Source: Thelonectria olida
Lineage: Eukaryota > Ascomycota > Sordariomycetes > Hypocreales > Nectriaceae
Length of the DNA stretch: 64,000 nucleotides
Reading direction: 5' to 3'
Assembly: GCA_020736575.1 (NCBI GenBank)
Contig: JAGPYM010000020.1
Span: forward strand, 558,001 to 622,000
The position numbers were made by a program, and so were the translations under genes. Below, piece by piece: positions 48,461-61,696 of the stretch. Under the pieces are notes generated by a model, which was not told the DNA's origin, did no database searches, and saw nothing but the letters and a program-made list of their open reading frames with translations. Position 1 is the first letter of the stretch. Each line of letters starts with the position of its first letter.

Positions 48461-51069
48461 ATGTATCGCGACACGGTTCAGTAGTGCCGTCTTGATATTT
48501 AGAAATGCATTAACTTGACGACTTGATTGTAAGCTCCAAAGAGAATCAAGATGTGTGCAACGCCGATGCCTCCAGTCACAAATCCAACTCCCATTTGACA
48601 GAGCTGTGCTAACACTAATCTCATAAGTTACTTCGCACATCTCCACGTTTCGGACCGTGTTCCTAATTGCGGTAGCTGTTTTTCGCATTGCCTTGCCGAT
48701 TCCAGATTCCACCTCTCGTTATTCGGCTTCGCATTCACTTGCCAATCACGGCATCTCGTCCCCTGGAACTTTTGATCGAAGTCTTACTTGAATTGGTTTA
48801 AATCACTCGTCCTGTGAAAATCGCCCCGCCCGGCAGTCAGGGGTGTCTGGAATGCTGAGCATTGCAATCACAAGGCATGCCCAAGAATGAATGCCGAGAG
48901 ACAATTGAGACTGTGTTTTGATGTCGGTAGATAAATGCAAACACGCACCAATCATTCGAATCTGCGAATATACTAGCAGTGTTCCACCAAGCAGCTAACT
49001 TGACTGCCAGCGAAGCGGTCTTATCTCGTCGACTTGCACTCCACCTTCTTGAGTGGCATTGATTGTGCCGAGGCAAGCTCCTCGCCCCAGTTCGCTTCCC
49101 CATGAGCATGTCATTGCGGTTGGTTTACCTGCGGTAATTGGTCAGGAAATGTCATATCGCATCGCCTCGTTGCATTTCGTTTCACGGCGATAACGTTACC
49201 TAGCTCAACCCCTTGGAGTTGCCAAGCACATTGATACCCTATGTACTGAGTCAACTACCCTGGACAGACGACGTGAAAAGAAAAGGGAATCAATGCTCGG
49301 CATGAGGATGATAGTTTATTAGAGTGCCGAGTTCTATCTTAGTACCGTAGTACTGCAATCTTTCCCTTCTTTTGGGTACCCTGATGACTTACATATGCCA
49401 AATACCTAGGTATTAACACTCCGCGGGAGGCTCAGATCTTGTCGCCATATCCCTTCTTATTAATTTCCGAACAAATAGCGAGTCGTTCAAACTCGACGAG
49501 CAGTTCTAGATGTTTGTTCTGGGTATCCACGAGATGGACAGCACGTGCACTAGATTTTTCGGCAGATAAAGTGCGTGATTTCGTTTTAGGGCAAAGCATG
49601 AGCTTCTGCGCGATGATGCAAAGAAGGATGAGCGAACGTAGCTAATGCGATCTTTTTTCCGCGTCGCTAACGCAACCTGCCCCCCTCTATTCGTGAAAAG
49701 CTGGGGATTCTTTCAAGCCATGATGGTGCTGTTTAGATGCCACCTTGGATGTTATTTAATTACTACAGTGCTTCCTAGCCCAGAACCCCAGACTCTACCG
49801 AGAATGATCGACATAATCACTAATAAATCCGCGATATGGACGTCTTATTTCCATGCTCCCCCGGTACCCAGCACGATCATACCCACGATGAGAAACGGGA
49901 TTAGATGGGGTGTCGCCTTTCTCGCCTATATAATGAGCGCAAGGTCTCATCCAACTCCATAACCGGTTACTGATCAATGAGTATACATGCAAGGAATATT
50001 CTCCGAATTTAGGATGATTCCGTATTTCCAGAGACTGAGACACGCGACATTCTAACGTTGTGGCTATTAATCGAAGTCAACCAATTCAAGAAATTCGACA
50101 ATGGGGTGTTTTCTGCGGCCCGTCCGGAAGCATGTGATTGCATCTTCGTGTGATAATTACCTACATCCTGTTACTTGGTCATGCAACTAATTAACCCAAC
50201 TACTGTCAAAATCAGACAACCAACCTGAAGAGTATGTTCAACGTCGCATAGATGGGAATCTTTCTTCGCGCCTCTTGGAAAGTCTATAGGCGGACCTAAG
50301 TTTGTATAGCTCCTGAAATTACGGAGTCTTTCCGTACTGAGCAACTCGATAAAAGTTCCTCGGAAGAAACCTCAATTCGTGATTGTCCTTGTCTCTCGGG
50401 CCGTTGGCTTTGGCTCGATTGCGCCATTGCCACTTCGCTTCCCCTGTCGATCTGCGTTTTCCCCTGAGTGCCAAGCCACATGATTGCAGGGTGTTAGGGC
50501 ACTCGGAATAAAGAACCAACACCAAAAACGATGTGATTGTGGCTCTTTGCCTCACTATTCGCTTGAGCGTCCGGTTGTGATCTTAAGCCCGTCTCCACTA
50601 TCGATGGTCAGGCAACTCAGGCTTCAGACAAGGGAGAACGCTAGCCTCAACGGGGAGGTTACAAAAGTGCGGCAATGATAAGGGATCAAATAGGCTCGAG
50701 TGTCTTGACCTTTGCGAGGAACTTCTGGCAAACGACCGGAACTTCTGCCATGGAATACCTTCCGTTCGCGATCGAATATGCATTCACAGCAACCTGTTCT
50801 GGATCGCGTCGACTCGTTCCCCTGTTGCTCGTAGCCGTTTGAGTGTAACTGTTGCGGCGGAAATGCCATCATAGAGTTGCGGCATGTATTCTATAGGGCT
50901 CTCGTATGATCCCGGGCGTTCCAGTGGTTAATACTGATTCTGATATATAACCATGCAATCAGCTCCCTGAAATCCATTCTCACAAGTCACCAATCTTCAC
51001 ACTCTTTAAGTCTTTCTTTTCAGTCATTCATTTATAATTCCACTACCATAGTAGTGGTGCGCTCTCATT
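48461..51069. other. 2.6 kb gene-free stretch with subtilase promoter
   Basis: No coding region is supported; frames at 48392-48712 and 49439-49962 have no recognisable features. A TATATAA at about 50943 lies roughly 125 bp before the subtilase start and is its likely core promoter. A second TATATAA at about 49926 has no gene assigned. Confidence 0.5.
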
Positions 51070-53827
51070 ATGGTTCGCTCAACTCTACTTTGGTGCCTGC
51101 TCACCGGCGCATCAAGCGCAATTCAGCTCAAGACTGCCGAGACAAAGGCAGCCCCCTCTCACTTACCTGGTGCTTACATCTTCGAGTTCGAAGAGAAACA
51201 CGTCAGTGCTTTCCCCATTCTCAGCTTAATGATATGTAAAAGAAAAGTGACTGAACTCGATAAAGGACTCGTCGGACTTTTATGACAAGGCAGCTGGACA
51301 AGGCGAAACCCGTGTGGAGTTCGACTACAAGCTGTTCAAGGGTGTCTCCATCCAATTCAACGACCATGAAAACGCCGAGGATTTAGCAGCTGACATGGCT
51401 GCATTGCCGGCCGTCAAGAACATGTGGCCGGTTAAAGTGTACGGCCTTCCGGACCCTCGGATTGAATGGACTGGCCCGGCCGGCCAGAAGCCTGATGCCA
51501 TCAAGAGGCGGGCCACCAACGAGTCATCTGAGGATACCTTTTCACCTCACGTCATGACCCAGGTTGATAAGCTTCGTGCCGAGGGTATCACCGGAAAGGG
51601 AGTCAAAGTTGCTGTCATCGACACAGGAGTAAGCGATCTCATTTGCGACCACTCTTGTCTTTGATGGTTTGCTAATATGCAATGGCTGATCTAGATTGAC
51701 TATGCTCACCCTGCTCTGGGAGGATGCTTCGGTCCTGACTGCCTAGTGTCCTTTGGCACCGACCTTGTGGGAGATGACTATAATGGATACAACGAAATTC
51801 ACCCCGATGCTGACCCAATGGATTGCCAAGGACACGGATCTCACGTTGCTGGCATTATCGCAGCCCAAGAGAACTCAATGGGGTTTACTGGTGCCGCACC
51901 TGGTGTGACCCTTGGAGCCTATCGTGTTTTCGGCTGCGACGGAGAGGCCGGCAACGATGTTTTAATTGCAGCCTTCAACAAGGCGTTTGAAGACGGTGCT
52001 GACATCATTACCGCATCCATCGGCGGTGCCAGCGGCTGGTCTGAAGAGCCCTGGTCCGTTGCAGTTTCTCGCATCGTCGAGCAGGGAGTTCCTTGCACTG
52101 TATCAGCCGGCAACTCGGGCGACGTCGGCATGTTCTATGCCAGCACGGCAGCCAACGGCAAGAAGGTCATGGCCATTGCCTCATACGATAACAGCCAATA
52201 CCTGTCGCTGCTCAACATCTCCCACTACACCGTCAACGGCAGCAGCAACAAGATTGCTTTCGGTTCCACTACGGCGAGCCCCGGAGCCTGGGGAGACGTC
52301 AAGCTTCCGCTCTGGGCGCCTAGCTACGACACGACGATTGTCAATGGAGGTTGTGATCCTTATCCCGCCAACACTCCCGACCTCAGCGGATACATCGTCC
52401 TTGTCCGACGTGGAACCTGTACTTTCGTGCAGAAGGCCCAGAATGCTGCCGCCGCTGGTGCCAAGTACTTCTTGATCTACAACAACGTCGGGGGTACCGG
52501 TGACTTTGACGTTTCAACCGTTGAAGGCATCAAGGCCGCTGGCATGGTTTCCGCTGACACCGGCAAGAAGTGGATCTCTCTCCTCAAGCAAGGATCGACT
52601 GTTACACTCGAAATGTCTGACGGGTCGGATGGCGACGTTATCCTCGATGAGAGCGTCAATGGCGTGACGGGTGGTGCCGTCAGCACGTTTAGCTCTTGGG
52701 GACCAACTTGGGAGATGGACGTCAAGCCTCAGTTTGGATCTCCCGGTGGCAGCATCCTATCGACATATCCCACAAAGAAGGGTAGCTACGCAGTCCTCTC
52801 CGGAACCTCCATGGCTTGCCCAATGGTGGCTGGCATTATCGCACTCATCGCCGAAGTCCGTGGAACCTTTGACCCAACCCTCCTTGAGAACCTCTTGTCG
52901 TCCACCGCAAACCCGCAGCTCTTCAACGACGGCAAGGGATTCTCTAGCTTCCTTGCTCCTGTTCCGCAACAAGGAGGTGGCTTTGTGCAGGCGTATGACG
53001 CGGCTTACTCGACTCTTCTCTTGAGCCATTCAAGCCTCTCTTTCAATGACACAGACAACTTCGTCGAGGTACTCAACTTTACGGTCCAAAACACCGGCAA
53101 AAAGGACCTCGACTTGGACATCTCGCATATCCCAACGAAGAGCGTGTATACACTGACAAAGGACACCATCTATCCGGAAGAGTTTCCCAACGAATTTGCC
53201 GACAGCCAAGCTAGCTTGGCATTCAGCGAGACGAAGCTTTCTATTGGTTCTGGCGAAAGCATTACGATTGAGGTGATGCCCACTCCCCCTGAGGGCCTTG
53301 CGGCGGACCGTCTTCCTCTCTGGTCTGGCTACATCGCAATCAACGGATCAGATGGCACTTCACTGTCACTACCCTACCAAGGTCTTGCAGGTTCTCTCCA
53401 CGATTCAGTCGTTCTCGGCCCTGAGGATACATGGATTAGCAAGTCCACTGACAAGGACCACAAGCGAGTCCCTGCCAACTCTAGCTTTGTCCTCCCCACT
53501 CCTGGTACCAAAGACTCAACGGCGACTCTGCCATCGTTGGTTTGGTTCCTGGCACTGGGTTCATCCAAGCTTCACGGTGAAGTCATCCCTGTCTCGTCCT
53601 CCAACTCGACATCAAAGAGCATTGGAGAGCCAGTTACTTTCCCCATGCTGTGGAACCCCATGGGCGTGAACTCGCTGGCATGGACTGGTGAGCTCGTCGG
53701 TGGCAGCTTCGCACCTGCAGGCAAGTATAAGATTGCCTTCCGGGCACTCAGAATCTTTGGAGACGAGAAGAAGACTGAGGACTGGGACAAGTCGGAAACG
53801 CCCGTGTTTAGCATTACCTATGCGTAG
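51070..53827 (+). CDS. Secreted subtilisin-like serine protease with PA domain (S8, Vpr/Pr1C-like)
   Basis: Extracellular endopeptidase. Three exons, 51070-51201, 51266-51628 and 51695-53827, give 875 residues. Order: signal peptide (about 1-17), inhibitor I9 propeptide (~35-125; GAYIFEFEEKH...), catalytic domain with D163 (VAVIDTGIDYAHP), H212 (DCQGHGSHVAG), oxyanion N305 (TVSAGNSGD) and S537 (LSGTSMACPMVAG), and a protease-associated domain inserted between His and Ser at about 382-472 (GYIVLVRRGTCTFVQKAQNAAAAGAKYFLIYNN). A ~300-residue Fn3-like C-terminal region follows, as in large fungal and bacterial Vpr-type subtilases. Entomopathogenic and saprophytic ascomycetes carry relatives called Pr1C; that relation is from memory. 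All catalytic residues are present. An in-frame later ATG does not change the model. Confidence 0.95.
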
Positions 53828-54545
53828 GGCTTTATGATTGGGATGGTTGATACTACTATGGTATGAGTATGAGTATCTAATTCAAAGTCCTTGTTTAGCA
53901 AGGGTTCATCACTATTTGAATATATCCCACATTCATTCTTCCGACTTAAACTCCATCTTCTCCCCATGCCGACCTAGTGAGATCAAAGAGACTCGACAAC
54001 TAACTATGCAGGTCCATATTGTTCCACGTAAATATTTTCTTCTAAGAGCTACTCGTTTAGCGTCTACTATAGACAATAAGTCTCTAAACCAGCCCTAGTA
54101 TTAGGTGGTGATCGTGTTGATAATCGAAATGTGAGCTCCGTCTTGACTATAGCCTTCATACGCCGGCTCTCGAAACCTGTGCAAGTAGATTCTCGGTTGT
54201 GTTGCATAGACGGGCTAGAAGGAAACCACAAACAGAAGTAGCAAGCATTCTTAGGTGCCGCTGTAAGCTCTGCTCATTGGCGTATTGTTCCACTGGCTAA
54301 AATCTGTTCATGTTGTGTCTTCTGGGGGACGAAGTTGGGCTCATTGAGCTCTCCGATTGTGGAATCCGTTTCAAGTTCCGAGTACTCCCTCAATAAACGA
54401 CATCATGTTGAGCAGTTGGATTCGAAAATATTAGCATGGGGTGATGAACAATGGTGTATTTATATATTAAACATTTATTCTAAAGCTTTGCATGCTTTTC
54501 AGCAATCATTTCCCGGTACATATTATTAATCATTAAGTTCACACA
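53828..54545. other. Intergenic region between convergent genes
   Basis: 3' flanks of the subtilase (+) and the fasciclin protein (-). AT-rich at 54410-54545. No gene is supported. Confidence 0.5.
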
Positions 54546-55894
54546 TTACATCATCATGAGGCCAGCGACCAGAGCGACCAGTCCGTGGAAACCAACGGAT
54601 GAGGCACTCGCAGCATTCGACTCGGATGCAGAGGCGCTAGACGAAGATGTCGAGCTTGGGGAATCACTGCTCGCCGTGCTGGTGCCAGTCGGCTCGTCGG
54701 TTTCGGCTTCGATGACAGCATCGAGGCTATTCACGTTAGATCACACTCAGAGAAGGGCCCGCATGAAGATACTCACATGTGCAGCAGGCCGTTGTTGGTC
54801 AAGACATTGGGCTCAATGATCTTGGCGTTGTTGAAGTAAATATCATCTCCCTTGATATGCACAGTGACCGTTGAGTTATCGTAGGTCTCAAGAATCATTC
54901 CATCCTCCAAGAAGGTCGTGTAGGTGACTTCCTTCAAGGTGTGAGCCCTGTTTGAGTAGCCATTAGTCGGATGTCGTGTCAAAATACGCAGGGAAACCAG
55001 TCGTGGTTGACTTACAGCAAGGCGTGAGTGAGATTGGACTTGGGCAAGGACGTCTGAGGGTCTCCGGCGGCCTTGAAGGCGGAAGTTGATGGAGCCAGGC
55101 AAGTAACGTTCTTGGTCGTATCGAGAGTGGGATACAGCTCTGTCTTGTTGAGAGCCGCATCCAGAGCAGAAAGCTGGCCCTTGGTGATAGACCGGATTGT
55201 GGTGGAGCAAGCCAGGGGAGGCAAGAGGACACTATAATTTGACAAAAGAGTCAGCGCGGAATCAACTAGCAAGAAGATTGGAAGTGGCTCACCTGTCAAC
55301 AACCTGGAAGGTGTTCACCTTTTTTGGCCCCCACGACCCATCAATGGCCGTCATCTGGGCGTCCTGAGCCAAGCCCGCTCGCAACGTCACAGAGGGGCCT
55401 TTGAAGTCCTGTCTCTTGATGCGACGGCTTGAGCTCTTTGCGCTCCCGGCAACCAGAACCTGACCAGTTGCTCCTGCTCCATACTCCTTGGTGAGCTGTG
55501 CACCGGCAGTTCGGTTGTTAAACTCAGACTTCTTTAGCAGAGTTGGCACAACCGCTCCTCTATCGTCATCAAAGTCGGTGCTCTTCAGCGAGGCCGACAT
55601 GATGTGATACGCGAAGAAGATCTCAATCTGGGAAGACCCCAGCGAGGACACATCTTGAATTCCAGAGCTTTTGAGATAGGCAGAAATTGCATCGTTGGTG
55701 GGAATCAGCACTGTGATGTTGGTGCTTTTACCCGTGATGGCATTTTGGAGTGCCTGGGGAGAGGCCGCGAGCAGATTGCGGAAAAGGGAGAGATCGTCAT
55801 AGTCCTCAAGAGCAGTTGACAGTAGCTCGGCAGATTGAGCATTGGCGACTGCTAACAGGGCAAGATTTGCCGCGAATGAGAGTGAGAAGCGCAT
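54546..55894 (-). CDS. Fasciclin (FAS1) domain protein, secreted and probably GPI-anchored
   Basis: Cell-surface protein with two FAS1 adhesion-type domains. Four exons, 55894-55293, 55231-55016, 54947-54777 and 54726-54546, give 389 residues. Signal peptide: residues 1-19 (FSLSFAANLALLAVANAQS). FAS1 domain 1 (~20-200) has NITVLIPTNDAISAYLKSS and FFAYHIMSASL; domain 2 (~205-330) has VTCLAPSTSAFKAAG, LTHALLAHTLKEVTYT and PNVLTNNGLLHILDAVI, the last being the conserved FAS1 H2-like box. The C-terminus is Ser/Thr-rich (TASSDSPSSTSSSSAS) and ends in a hydrophobic tail (FHGLVALVAGLMMM), the pattern of a GPI-anchor signal. Splice joins fall inside conserved motifs, supporting them. Potential N-glycosylation NIT, NRT, NVT, NLT and NST sites are visible. 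Role probably in wall structure or adhesion. Confidence 0.93.
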
Positions 55895-58788
55895 GATGGC
55901 TTCTGGATTTACGGGATGATTGGAGGACTAGCGATGGACTTTGGTGGATGGCTGTCACGACAACGAGTGTGTGAACGACTCCCCTTTTATTATTTTTCTG
56001 GAATTTTGAGCCTCAATTTTGGGCCCGACTCAATCGGTGATCAGCAAACCAAGGCGCAGCCGACTGAGCCTTTGGGGTCGAAAAGAAGAGACAAATAGAA
56101 AGCGAACGACACAGCCACCGGTCACGCCGTCAACAAGGTCCCGCAAGTTAATTCTAATAATGTGGTCTGGGAATAAGCAGGGGGTCCAATTCTGGTTAAG
56201 GCGCCGTTCAGCTGAGCATGAAGGCGTCGACTAAATTCTCACTTGCGTCAAGGACATGATGATGCCAACCGCCTGTTGGTTGGGGCTCGATCTACGGAAT
56301 TGGCTTCCCTGCAAGGGTGTTGGCCTTCATTCTCCGACCAAGCCCAGACTCTGGCAGTTTAAGCCTCATCTGGGAATTGTCGGGACAGTAATCTCGGGCA
56401 CCAATCTTGTTCGGCTACGTTGAAGCCCCCTTGCCCCCTCATTGTTGGTGATGGAGGTTCCACGCGCTGCGCCTGTTGTCCATTGGAAGGGTTGAACAAC
56501 AAAGCGTGCATACTGAAACCTGGCAGCAAACATGATCCCCGATCACGGGTGGACCGTGACGATCGACGGTCAAGAAGCTCCGCCCTATTTGCCTACCAAG
56601 AGGCTATGCGACTTGACAGAGCCTCACAAGTCGCGGGGGAATGATCCGGGGTCCTCCGCCCCCACGAAGTATTCGTACTTCATAGGTTCAGATACGAATA
56701 ATGCTGTTGCTCCTCCTGCAGGCAAGTGGCCATCGACCATGGACTGGAGCTTGGCAAACCATGTTTTACTGCGATAAATGCCTCTTGCAGAGAACAAAGC
56801 AATCCTGCTAGGCAACCTGTTATCCAGGCATCCAGGAGAGGGGCATCGCCGTACGATTCAGCTACTTCTCCCTGCACTCGCCCTTGGTCTCACAAGAACC
56901 GGATCAGGCACGCGGTAGGCCGGCACATCTCGGCAGCTCTATCCGTAAGAACATTTAAGCCACCACGCCGCTTGTGAGCCAGAGGCATTGGTAGCGCCAA
57001 GCCACCATCCAATAGACTGTAGGTAGGGAGAGTTTGGCCAAGACGCAAGGGAGGCAAAGAAGGGTTGTCGGTACGTACCTACTACGCAGTACATACGACA
57101 GCAATACCTACACTACGACGTAACTCGGTACCTGGGTAGTCAGAGCACCCACCCATTCGATCATCCCTTGCCAGGATCGTCAATTTGCTACGTATGGCGA
57201 CGAAGGAGATCGGAGAAAGTCAACTGAACTGAGACTTCCATGCCCGCGAAGTCTAGTGCGCAATACGAATAACTTGGGATAGATACCACGACTACGTAGT
57301 AGTGAACGGGATGGTGCGCACTACGTAGATACAACAGTTAATTAGTTTGAGTCTCGTGGAGCTCTGGGGAATTGGCCCAGTTGCTCTGTTATGTAATTAC
57401 TGAAACCCTTTCTACACATGGATAATCAATATTGCCGAAACTACGCGAAAGGCGGTGATTGTGGTTGCCTGAATTATTGTGTCAGGGCAACTCGAGATCT
57501 GAGGAACGCACGTGTGTAATAGAGTGGCCGCCACCCACGCAGGGAGGCCTGCTGCAGCCACCATTCCCTCAGAAGCCTGTGGCGTTGGAGAAGACGGGTG
57601 AGTCGGCAAGCGACTTACTTGAAGAAATAAGCATCAGGAAGCAACCCGCGGAAGTTACGTGACGAGATTCTAGAGCAGTCAAAGCTCCGGCCCTAAACTT
57701 CTAATACCTGAAAGGTTTACTTGGTTAGATCTCCTATATATGGAGTGTGTACCGATGCGACAGAAGGAAGCCGGCGATGTGATGAGCTGGAAGACCGGAT
57801 GGTATGGCTGGAGAATGAAGGCTTGAATTAATGTTTCACCAATAACATTTTCTCTCGACAGTCAAAGACTCTTTGTCCTAAGCCAGAATGAGATATTTAC
57901 TACGAAGACGTTGCCAGTTATATATTTATGGGAAATCATCACACCATGATCCCTTGTCCCGAATGAGCTCCTCGCTCATAAACCCAAGCATCAGGCAAAC
58001 AAGGCCAAATAAAGCGAACGGGGGCACAATTACTCAACTTCAAGGACTTTGACTGAACTCAAGTGTCTTTTCTAGTTCTGTAAATTCGACTTGCTATGAT
58101 TAGGTTCTGAGCGTGCCAGTGTTGCATAAGAGAATCTTGTCTTCTTTTGCGAGAATATCATGTGGCCCATCCGAAGACGAGCTTGCGACAGAGACCGGAC
58201 AAATGTTCCCTAGACTACTGTCTCTTAAAAGGTGAGTTTGAGTGGGCTTGTCGCACCCGAAGATTGATCGGAAGAGAAGATGGCCTGGAGATCGTGGCGA
58301 GACTCTCATCCTAAGCTCATATAAGTTCCCACTTTGTGTAATGCCAATGATCTTGTCAATGTTATTTTTACGGCTGTTCCCCTTACATACTATTTGATAC
58401 ACAGACTAAAATCTAACGCATCCGCAACATTATGTCAACTTCAGTCAGTTAGTTGCGGAGTAAGCTAATTAATAAGATGATGAAATGCCTTTCTTTCGAC
58501 AATCATATAATATGAGTAATGACAAGCACAAAGCAAGGCACTATGCGTTTTCAGGGTATTTGATTGAGCCTCCAGGTTTAGCCATGCGTTGCTGGCTGTG
58601 GAGATGTTAGATAAGATATCTTGATCCCTGAGCAGATCAGAACTTGCCTCTGTTGTTGGCAAGGCCTGTTGGTTCTTGATCACCCTTCTACCCCGCACCG
58701 AGTTCTCCTTTCTTCAAGTGCGGTATTATTCGATTGTAAACATTATCATAATATTCTGAATACTTGGTTCATACGAGTGCACATCATC
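55895..58788. other. 2.9 kb gene-free stretch with a TACGTA-rich segment
   Basis: No coding region is supported. The segment 57070-57330 is unusually rich in TACGTA/CTACGTAG palindromes (57073, 57189, 57291-57300 and about 57322). The 100-codon minus-strand frame at 58100-58402 is the only tidy frame; it has no domain or signal and is not called. The last ~150 bp is the promoter/leader of the M3 peptidase. Confidence 0.5.
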
Positions 58789-61184
58789 ATGACGTCCGCG
58801 GAGCGGCTGCAAACTTCGACTCAACCCCCTCCCGTATTCACAGGGAGCCCGAGCTCAATTCTCGAAGACACGAAGCGTCTCATCAAGCAGTCTCGCGAGG
58901 TTCAGCGTCAAATTCTGGAAAACGTCAAGCCCGAGGCTGCCACATTTGCCAACGTCCTGCTGCCTCTGGCCCAGTCTGAAAACGCTACCGCTCTAGAGAG
59001 TCATATTCTTGTGTTTTATCGGTCCGCTTCGGCAGACCCGGAGTTGCGCGAAGCATCAAGGGAAGCCCAGAACCTCTTGGATGAAGCAGCCGTCGACACG
59101 GCAATGAATGATAGTCTGTTCAAATTGGTTCATGCTGTACTTGAAAAGCACGAACCTCTTGATCCAGAGTCCCTGCACCTTCTGAAGAAGAGATACAAAA
59201 GCCAGTGAGTCAAGTGAAGTCTTTCTCTTAAAGGCCAATTCGAGGGCAAAACCCTCAAGGTGATCATCTTTGGCTGTTGAGGCCGTCGCCCAACTAACCC
59301 AGAATAGTGTCAAAAACGGTCTAAAGTTGCCACTTGGACCTCTGCGAGACCGGTTTAAAACGATTCAAGGCCGTTTGAGCCAACTCGCCACCGATTTCCG
59401 CGAGAATGTGGCTGAGGCTGGTGGGCTGTGGTTCAACCGCGAAGAGCTTGATGGTGTTCCCGAAAGTGCCTCGTCTAGATTCGAGCAAGGACAGGAGGAT
59501 AACCCAGGCAAGGTCCGGGTTACTTTTAGGCCCCCAGACTTCTATCCCGTCATGAGATACGCGAATCGTGAACAGACTCGACGACATCTCTTCCTCGCCG
59601 AGAACAACAAATGCAACAGGAATATACCTGTGTTTAGGGAAGCAGTTATTCTCCGTGATGAAGCTGCCCGACTCCTAGGATATGCAAATCATGCTGCGCT
59701 TCGTATCGAGGATAAGATGGCGAAGACACCTGAGACTGTGGACGCGTTTCTGAAAGACCTGCAGTCCCGATTATTCGAGGGCGGTAGACAAGAGCTTGTC
59801 AAGTTAAAGGAGCTCAAAAAGAAAGACCTTCAATCTCGTGGGGAGACATTTGATGGGCGATTTTACGTATGGGACACTTCATATTACCACCGCCTAATGC
59901 TTGAGGAGCAATACGCGGTCGACCACCAGAAGATTGCAGAATATTTCCCGGTGCAGACAACAATTGCCGGAATGTTCGAAATTGTCCAGCACCTCTTTGG
60001 CCTCCAGATCTCCCAACTGCATGTCGACGAGAGACATACTTGGCACCCGGATGTTGAGATGTTTAGTGTTTGGAATAATCAGCAACTGGGCGGCAAATTC
60101 CTCGGTTACTTGTACTTGGACCTCTTTTCCCACGATGGAAAGATTGCGAATGCGGCAAACTTCAACCTCGTTCCAGTAAGCCATTGATGCATCACCCCGA
60201 CATCGAACCGAACCTAACGAATTGCAGGGTTTTGTCAGAGAGGGTGGCACACGCCAATGCCCTGCTACAGCATTGGTGTGTAACTTTCCCAAGCCCTCCC
60301 CGGAAAGCCCGACTCTGTTAAGGCATGATGAAGTAGTCATTCTTTTCCATGAGCTGGGCCATGCCATACATGACCTAGTATCGAAGGTCACCTACGCTTG
60401 CTTCCACGGCACTGAAGTCGCGGTAGACTTTGGTGAAGCCCCAAGCCAGATGCTTGAGTATTGGTGCTGGATTCCTTCCCAATTGAAAGGCCTGAGCAAA
60501 CATTTTTCGTCCCTGTCTGAGGAATACTTGACATTTTGGCGAGAAAATAACATTGAGAAGCAGAGACCGCCGGAGCTGATCCCCGATCACCTTGTGGATA
60601 GCCTTGTTCAAGCCAAACACGTGAATGAAGCGGTCTCCCAATTATCTCAGATCTCCCTTGGTGTGTTCGATATGGCTGTCCATGAGCCTGAAAGCCATGC
60701 GACGATTGAGAGGATGGACATTTCTGCTACATTCAACAAGATTCGGAGGGACATCCTTCCCATGGATGGCCCCGAAACACAAGGGTTAGGGGACGAATGG
60801 GGCCATCCCCAGACACGACTCACGCATTTGATGGGGGAATATGATGCAGGATATTACGGCTACCTGTTGTAAGTTACTTCCACTAAAGCTGCTTTCAAGC
60901 ATTATCCGTCTTCATTTCTAATGATCGACTACTTGTGCAGCTCCAAGGTTTACGCGGCTGACATGTTTTTCACTGTCTTTGGCGAAAACCCAATGGACCC
61001 CGAAGAAGGCATAAGATATCGGTACGGTATTCTTGAAAAAGGCGGGAGCCAGGATGAGATGAAGACATTGGTCGACTTTCTCGGCCGGAGGCCTGGGACA
61101 CAGCCGTTTCATGAGGAGCTTGGTCTCGCATCATTTGAGTATGATAGTCAGCTCTTGGAACCTTCTTTGTCGTTTTCAGTTTGA
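58789..61184 (+). CDS. M3-family zinc metallopeptidase (thimet oligopeptidase/saccharolysin-like)
   Basis: Cytosolic oligopeptidase that cleaves short peptides. Four exons, 58789-59204, 59308-60175, 60228-60868 and 60941-61184, give 722 residues, a normal M3A length. The zinc site is HELGH (H469, E470, H473) in VILFHELGHAIHDL, with the third ligand E498 in VDFGEAPSQMLEYWCW. Other conserved blocks: FRENVAEAGGLWFNREELDGVP, NKCNRNIPVFREAVILRDEAARLLGY, GRFYVWDTSYYHRLM, GYLYLDLFSHDGKI and YYGYLFSKVYAADMFFTVF (across intron 3). The join across intron 1 gives KKRYKSHVKNGLKLP, matching the conserved xFVRNGL helix. There is no signal or evident mitochondrial presequence. All zinc residues are intact. 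Neighbours give no pathway context. Confidence 0.95.
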
Positions 61185-61696
61185 GCATAAATGAACCTAG
61201 TTGAGCTGAGCACTCTGTGGTCAAGATGATAATCGACAGTGTTCTCTCTAAAGTGCTGCCACTGATGCTCCGCGATGAGCTCAGAGTCGATGTATTTAGG
61301 CCACAATCAAGCTGCGGCAACGATACCTGCGAAGTAGCAGCCCCGAGTTAACGCCTCCACATGCTATGGTGCGTTATCAGAGCTCGTATTACAGGCTCGC
61401 TTGTAAGTGTCTCGGTCGTCGGTCGCCACCTCTGGTAATAGCTCGATTCTCGAAGTTGGCGCTTCGTTTCTCCTCTCGGATTCGAGAATGACTTCATCAC
61501 GTGCTACCCCAGGCCCCTGAAGTGGGGGTTGGAATTACGCCATTATGGCTGGGTGCGGTGCTATCGGAGGTGAGCGACACATCCTTTCATCACCCTCGGC
61601 AACGCGGAATGCCTGTCAAATAAGGCATCCCAGTATCATGTTCATGCTTGGCCACCTGAATACTCTCCGTGTAGACCGAGCCTGCTGACGGGAACC
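61185..61696. other. Intergenic region between tandem genes
   Basis: 3' flank of the M3 peptidase and upstream region of the truncated Zn2Cys6 gene. No gene, repeat or clear regulatory site is identified. Confidence 0.5.

Noticed and set aside
58100..58402. 100-codon minus-strand open frame before the M3 peptidase
   Set aside because: Tidy length but no signal peptide, domain or known similarity; insufficient support.
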